From JAJZNI01 sp035624785 (lineage in GTDB: Bacteria > Chloroflexota > Dormibacteria > Aeolococcales > Aeolococcaceae), in the NCBI GenBank assembly GCA_035624785.1, contig DASPQV010000048.1:62001-126000 (forward strand): a DNA stretch of 64,000 nt, given 5' to 3'. Positions 59,454 through 64,000 of this stretch are shown one piece after another. Below the pieces are notes generated by a model. The model was not told the origin of the DNA, did not search any database, and saw nothing but the letters and a program-made list of their open reading frames with translations. A program made the translations under genes and the position numbers. Each line of letters begins with the position of its first letter. Within the stretch, counting starts at the first letter, position 1.

Positions 59454-60232
59454 GCCTGGAGGCGGCCGACCTGGACGTGACCGCCCGGCCCGTGCCCGCG
59501 GAGGGAGGGCGGCCCGTCTTCTCGCGGGTGGTGCTCAAGCTCTCCGGGGAGGCCCTGCTGGGTGGCGAGGCCTACGGCTTCAGCATGGACACGGTGCGGC
59601 TGATCGCCCACCAGGTCAGCCGGGTCGCCTCCCACGGGCTGCAGCTGGCCATCGTGGTGGGAGGCGGCAACATCGTCCGGGGCATGGACATCAGCCGCCA
59701 CGGCATCGACCGGGTCACCGGCGACTACATGGGGATGCTGGCCACGGTCATCAACGCCCTGGCGCTGCGCGACGCCATCGAGGGGCTGGGCATCCAGTGC
59801 CGGGTGCAGAGCGCGATCGCCATGCAGCAGGTGTGCGAGCCCTTCATCCCGCTGCGGGCCATCCGTCACCTGGAGAAGGGCCGGGTGGTCATCCTCGCCG
59901 GCGGCCACGGCAGCCCCTTCTTCACCACCGACACGACGGCGGCCCTCCGGGCGGCCGAGATCGGTGCCCAGGTCCTGCTCAAGGCGACCAAGGTTGACGG
60001 CATCTACACCGCCGACCCGGCGCGCGACCCCACCGCAGTGCGGCTCAAGCACCTCTCCTACCTGGAGGTGCTCAACCGCGGCCTGACCGTGATGGACAAC
60101 ACCGCGCTCACCCTGTGCATGGACAACCACATGCCGATAGTCGTCTTCAACCTGCTTGCCGAGGGCGACCTTGAGCGGGTGATCCTGGGCGAGCCGGTGG
60201 GGACCCGGGTCGATGGGGAGGAAGGCGAGTGA
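59450..60232 (+). CDS. pyrH: Uridylate kinase
   Basis: PyrH converts UMP to UDP. The 260-residue product has VVLKLSGEALLGG, IVVGGGNIVRGM, MGMLATVINALALRDA and DGIYTADPARDP. The substrate loop reads AGGHGSPFFTTDTTAALRA, with His and Ser where most PyrH have Thr and Asn. About 25 extra residues precede the core. It is coupled to tsf by ATGA and to frr by GTGA. Confidence 0.95.
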   Translation: MSLEAADLDVTARPVPAEGGRPVFSRVVLKLSGEALLGGEAYGFSMDTVRLIAHQVSRVASHGLQLAIVVGGGNIVRGMDISRHGIDRVTGDYMGMLATVINALALRDAIEGLGIQCRVQSAIAMQQVCEPFIPLRAIRHLEKGRVVILAGGHGSPFFTTDTTAALRAAEIGAQVLLKATKVDGIYTADPARDPTAVRLKHLSYLEVLNRGLTVMDNTALTLCMDNHMPIVVFNLLAEGDLERVILGEPVGTRVDGEEGE

Positions 60233-60822
60233 CCGAGCCGAGCAAGGACGAGGACGCGCACGAGCAGATCGAGGAGCGGATCGTCGATGCCGAGGTGCGC
60301 ATGGAGAAGAGCGTCGATTCGCTGCACCGGGAGCTGACCGGGATCCGGACCGGCCGGGCCAGCCCGGGCCTGGTGGAACGGCTCCCGGTGGACTACTACG
60401 GCACCCAGACCCCGCTGCAGTCCATCGCCGGGATCTCGACCCCCGAGGCTCGCCTCCTGGTCATCCAGCCCTATGACCGCAGCGCCATCGGAGCCATCGA
60501 GAAGGCGATCCTGCGCTCCGAGCTGAGCCTCACCCCCAACAACGACGGCCAGGTGATCCGGATCAGCATCCCCCAGCTCACCGAGGAGCGCCGCCACGAG
60601 CTGGTGCGGCTCTGCGCCCGCCACGCCGAGGAGGCCAAGGTGGCGGTGCGCAACATCCGCCGGGACGAGAACGACTACCTGCGCAAGCTGGAGAAGGACG
60701 GCCATGTGAGCCGCGACGAGGTGGAGCGGTCGATGGAGCGCATCCAGCGGATCACCGACCAGTTCATCTCCCGCGTCGACGAGGTGGCCAAGCGGAAGGA
60801 GGCCGAGATCCTGGAGGTCTGA
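60229..60822 (+). CDS. frr: Ribosome recycling factor
   Basis: RRF splits post-termination ribosomes with EF-G. The 197-residue product has SVDSLHRELTGIRTGRASPG, INPQ-type loop IQPYDRSAIGAIEKAI and IRRDENDYLRKLEKDG near the end. Length is normal with a short acidic N-terminal addition. It starts at GTG overlapping the pyrH stop. A hairpin follows 8 bp after its stop. Confidence 0.96.
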   Translation: MTEPSKDEDAHEQIEERIVDAEVRMEKSVDSLHRELTGIRTGRASPGLVERLPVDYYGTQTPLQSIAGISTPEARLLVIQPYDRSAIGAIEKAILRSELSLTPNNDGQVIRISIPQLTEERRHELVRLCARHAEEAKVAVRNIRRDENDYLRKLEKDGHVSRDEVERSMERIQRITDQFISRVDEVAKRKEAEILEV

Positions 60823-60829
60823 CGCTCCT

Positions 60830-60851
60830 TTTCGGACGTCCCTGTCCGAAA
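60830..60851 (+). terminator. Hairpin after frr
   Basis: TTTCGGAC (60830-60837) and GTCCGAAA (60844-60851) pair perfectly around a six-base loop, with CCT/AGG extending the stem past a bulge. It is followed by a G-run, not a T-run, so termination would be weak or factor-assisted on the plus strand. Confidence 0.5.
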
Positions 60852-61000
60852 GGGGGGGCGCCGGCACCGTCGATTCCCCGGCTGGGGGTTCGAGCCTGCT
60901 GGCGCGCTGGGTGGGATGATGCCCGGCCGAGGCCGGGCTCTGCCGCCCGACCGGCCGGCCCGAGCGCCGCCGGGGGCCGCCGGTCTCGCCCGTCAGCGTT

Positions 61001-61040
61001 TTGACATCCGGGGAGTGGGACACTAGCGGAAACGCTCCCC
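61001..61040 (+). promoter_or_regulatory. -35 TTGACA and nested hairpins before uppS
   Basis: TTGACA (61001-61006) is a consensus -35; the -10 would be near TAGCGG (61024-61029), which is weak. AGCG-GAAA-CGCT (61025-61036) can form a GNRA tetraloop hairpin. GGGGAG (61010-61015) pairs with CTCCCC (61035-61040) in a competing fold. It may be the uppS-cdsA-dxr promoter with leader structure. Confidence 0.4.
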
Positions 61041-61067
61041 CGACCCGGGCCGTTTCCCTCACAGGTC

Positions 61068-61841
61068 ATGCTCCGTCCGCCTCCCCCCGCCGCCGTCCCC
61101 CTGCCGAGCCGCCCCGACCTGCCTCGGCACATCGGCATCATCATGGACGGCAACGGGCGCTGGGCCCGGCAGCGCCACCTACCTCGAGCCATGGGCCACA
61201 AGGCCGGGGTCCGGGCCATCCGCCGGGTCATGGAGGCCTGCAACGAGGCGGGGGTCCACATCCTCACCCTCTATGCCTTCAGCACCGAGAACTGGCAGCG
61301 ACCGCGGGGCGAGGTGATCTCACTGATGCGGCTCTTCCAGGAGACCCTGGACTCCGAGGTGGACGAATTGGACGCCCGAGGGGTGCAGCTTCGCATCATC
61401 GGCGACCGCGGCCGCCTCGAGCCCCGGCTCCGCGCCAAGGTCGAGGAATGCGAGGCGCGAACCGCGCACAACCAGGCGAACGTCCTCAACGTCGCGATCA
61501 ACTACGGGGGGCGGAGCGAGCTGGTGGAGGCGATCAGGGAGCTGGCGGGGCGGGGGGTGGACCTGGCCGAGCTCGACGAGCCGACCCTCTCGTCCGCCCT
61601 GTACACCGCGGGGCTCCCCGATCCGGACCTGGTCATCCGCACCGCCGGAGAGCTCCGGGTCAGCAACTTCCTGCTCTGGCAGGGCGCCTACGCCGAGCTC
61701 CACGTCACCCAGACGCTCTGGCCGGACTTCGGCCCCTCCGACGTGGCGGCCGCGCTCCACGACTTCCGGTCGCGGCAGCGGAGGTTCGGCCAGGTGGTGG
61801 AGCCGGGCGGCCCGCGCACCGCCGCCTCGCGCGCCGGATGA
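61068..61841 (+). CDS. uppS: Isoprenyl transferase (undecaprenyl diphosphate synthase family)
   Basis: UppS builds the C55 polyprenyl carrier for cell-wall synthesis. The 257-residue product has IGIIMDGNGRWARQRHLPRA with the catalytic Asp, LYAFSTENWQRP, and LVIRTAGELRVSNFLLWQ near the end. About 20 Pro-rich residues precede the conserved part. The stop overlaps cdsA as ATGA. With cdsA and dxr it forms the usual lipid precursor cluster. Confidence 0.95.
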   Translation: MLRPPPPAAVPLPSRPDLPRHIGIIMDGNGRWARQRHLPRAMGHKAGVRAIRRVMEACNEAGVHILTLYAFSTENWQRPRGEVISLMRLFQETLDSEVDELDARGVQLRIIGDRGRLEPRLRAKVEECEARTAHNQANVLNVAINYGGRSELVEAIRELAGRGVDLAELDEPTLSSALYTAGLPDPDLVIRTAGELRVSNFLLWQGAYAELHVTQTLWPDFGPSDVAAALHDFRSRQRRFGQVVEPGGPRTAASRAG

Positions 61842-62788
61842 GAACCGTTCCGACCGGCAGGTCGGCCGGGCCCGCTGGCGAGCGGTCCGCAGCCGAGGCG
61901 GCCGGGCCCAGCCGGAGGGCTACGCCACCCGCGACCCGAGCACCGGCGGGCCGCTGGTCCGGCCTGCCGGTCCGGGTCGCCTCCGGCGCCGTCCTCCTGA
62001 TCCTGGCCGGCGGGCTCCTCTACGTGGGCGGGATTCCTCTCGACCTGCTGGTCGGGGCCGTCGCCGCGGTCGCCGCCTGGGAGCTCTGGGGGCTGGTGGC
62101 CCACCCGCATGGTGACCATCCCGGCCTGGCCCTGGCGCCGCTGTGGCTTCTCGCCGGCGTCGCCATCTGGCTGGCCGAGCGGCCAGTGCTCCCGGGGGCG
62201 GGCGGCGACCCAGCGCTGATCCTGGGTTCAGCGGTGCTCGCCGGCATGGTCGCCGGAGTCCTGCTTCGCGCCCCCTTCGCGGGCTGGGCGGCCGGCCTGG
62301 GTGGAGGCCTCTACCTGGGCGTCGGCCTGGGCAGCCTGCTCGGCCTCGACCACTGGCCGGGGGCCGCCACGGGGAAGGGGCTGGGCCTCCTCGCAGTGGT
62401 CATCGGAGCGGTCATCGCCACTGACACCCTGGCCTATTTCTGCGGCATGGCCGCCGGCCGCCACCGCCACCCCTTCTTCCCCCGCATCTCGCCGCGCAAG
62501 TCGGTGGAGGGTGCCGTCGGGGGCGCGGCCGGAGCCATCCTGGTCGCGGGGATCGCCGGCCCCCTCGCGCTCGGACTGCCAGCGGCCACCGCCACCGGGA
62601 TGGGCCTGCTGATCGCGATCGCCGCCCAGGGCGGCGACCTCGCCGAGTCCGCCCTGAAGCGCCAGGCGGGGGTCAAGGACTCCGGGTGGCTGATCCCGGG
62701 TCACGGCGGCCTTCTCGACCGGGTGGACGGCCTGCTGCTCGCCGGACCGGCCGTATATTGCTTGCTGGTGCTCATCGGGTTCCATTGA
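61838..62788 (+). CDS. cdsA: Phosphatidate cytidylyltransferase
   Basis: CdsA makes CDP-diacylglycerol for phospholipid synthesis in the membrane. The ~316-residue product has a ~40-residue Arg/Ala/Pro-rich cytosolic start. Seven to eight hydrophobic segments follow, then the signature SALKRQAGVKDSGWLIPGHG with DRVDGLL. TDTLAYFCGMAAGRH and FFPRISPRKSVEGA are also typical. It starts at ATG overlapping uppS and ends where the dxr region begins. Confidence 0.93.
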   Translation: MRTVPTGRSAGPAGERSAAEAAGPSRRATPPATRAPAGRWSGLPVRVASGAVLLILAGGLLYVGGIPLDLLVGAVAAVAAWELWGLVAHPHGDHPGLALAPLWLLAGVAIWLAERPVLPGAGGDPALILGSAVLAGMVAGVLLRAPFAGWAAGLGGGLYLGVGLGSLLGLDHWPGAATGKGLGLLAVVIGAVIATDTLAYFCGMAAGRHRHPFFPRISPRKSVEGAVGGAAGAILVAGIAGPLALGLPAATATGMGLLIAIAAQGGDLAESALKRQAGVKDSGWLIPGHGGLLDRVDGLLLAGPAVYCLLVLIGFH

Positions 62789-62832
62789 GCACGCCGGCCG
62801 GCGCCGCCGAGCGCCCCACAGGAGCTGTTCCG

Positions 62833-63993
<1,161 letters not shown>

Positions 63994-64000
63994 TGGCCGG

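Noticed and set aside
61001..61067. cdsA frame opening upstream through uppS
   Set aside because: The frame is open by chance through uppS; the ATGA overlap at 61838 and the start of the membrane segments fix the real start.

Overview
This is a high-GC bacterial chromosome window that is almost wholly coding. The core gene order (rpmB, asp23, fakA, recG, rsmD, coaD, a coiled-coil protein, rpmF, fabD, fabG, acpP, rnc, smc, ftsY, ylxM, ffh, rpsP, khpA, rimM, trmD, rplS, yraN, comM, dprA, topA, hslV, hslU, rpsB, tsf, pyrH, frr, uppS, cdsA, dxr) is that of Gram-positive-type Terrabacteria. The SepIVA-like gene after coaD and the yraN-comM-dprA run look actinobacterial. hslUV, the class III cyclase/ATPase fusion and many apparently leaderless genes also fit Chloroflexota or Candidatus Dormibacterota. 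I infer a deep-branching member of that group; no rRNA or marker comparison was possible.

Layout. 1-10 kb is accessory: a truncated membrane protein gene, a DUF4062/adenylate cyclase/STAND ATPase (712-3918, minus), a divergent three-domain protein with hydrolase-like, kinase-like and phosphatase-like parts (4050-6398), a VioB-type ferritin-like protein (6475-7740), two coupled unknown genes, a truncated alpha/beta hydrolase and a zinc-ribbon protein. A 51-52 bp imperfect direct repeat (573-623 and 7928-7979) brackets the first three complete genes. 10.4-14.2 kb holds tRNA-Leu(GAG), an SGNH lipoprotein, folE, a small membrane protein, rlmN and rpmB. 14.3-22.3 kb is asp23-fakA-recG, interrupted by three minus-strand Tad pilus genes (16.7-20.1 kb).

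22.4-43.5 kb is the main housekeeping run: CoA and fatty acid synthesis, RNase III, chromosome condensation (Smc), the SRP pathway (FtsY, YlxM, Ffh), ribosome and tRNA maturation (S16, KhpA, RimM, TrmD, L19) and DNA uptake/processing (ComM, DprA), plus a lipoprotein and a conserved hypothetical flanked by repeats. 43.5-52.9 kb is a second accessory block: a DUF1801 protein, the glyoxylate shunt genes aceA and aceB, a divergent RamB/ScfR-like regulator and an Lhr-type helicase. 53.0-64.0 kb returns to core genes: topoisomerase I, HslUV, S2, EF-Ts, UMP kinase, RRF, and the start of the envelope-lipid operon uppS-cdsA-dxr.

Two themes recur. Many transcription units carry a -10-like hexamer ending 6-9 nt before the start codon, with no Shine-Dalgarno sequence, implying leaderless mRNAs; this moves several starts downstream. 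Genes inside operons are instead coupled by ATGA, GTGA or TTGA overlaps or use a Shine-Dalgarno sequence. The most unusual content is the 0.6-8 kb cassette, above all the 782-residue hydrolase-kinase-phosphatase fusion.
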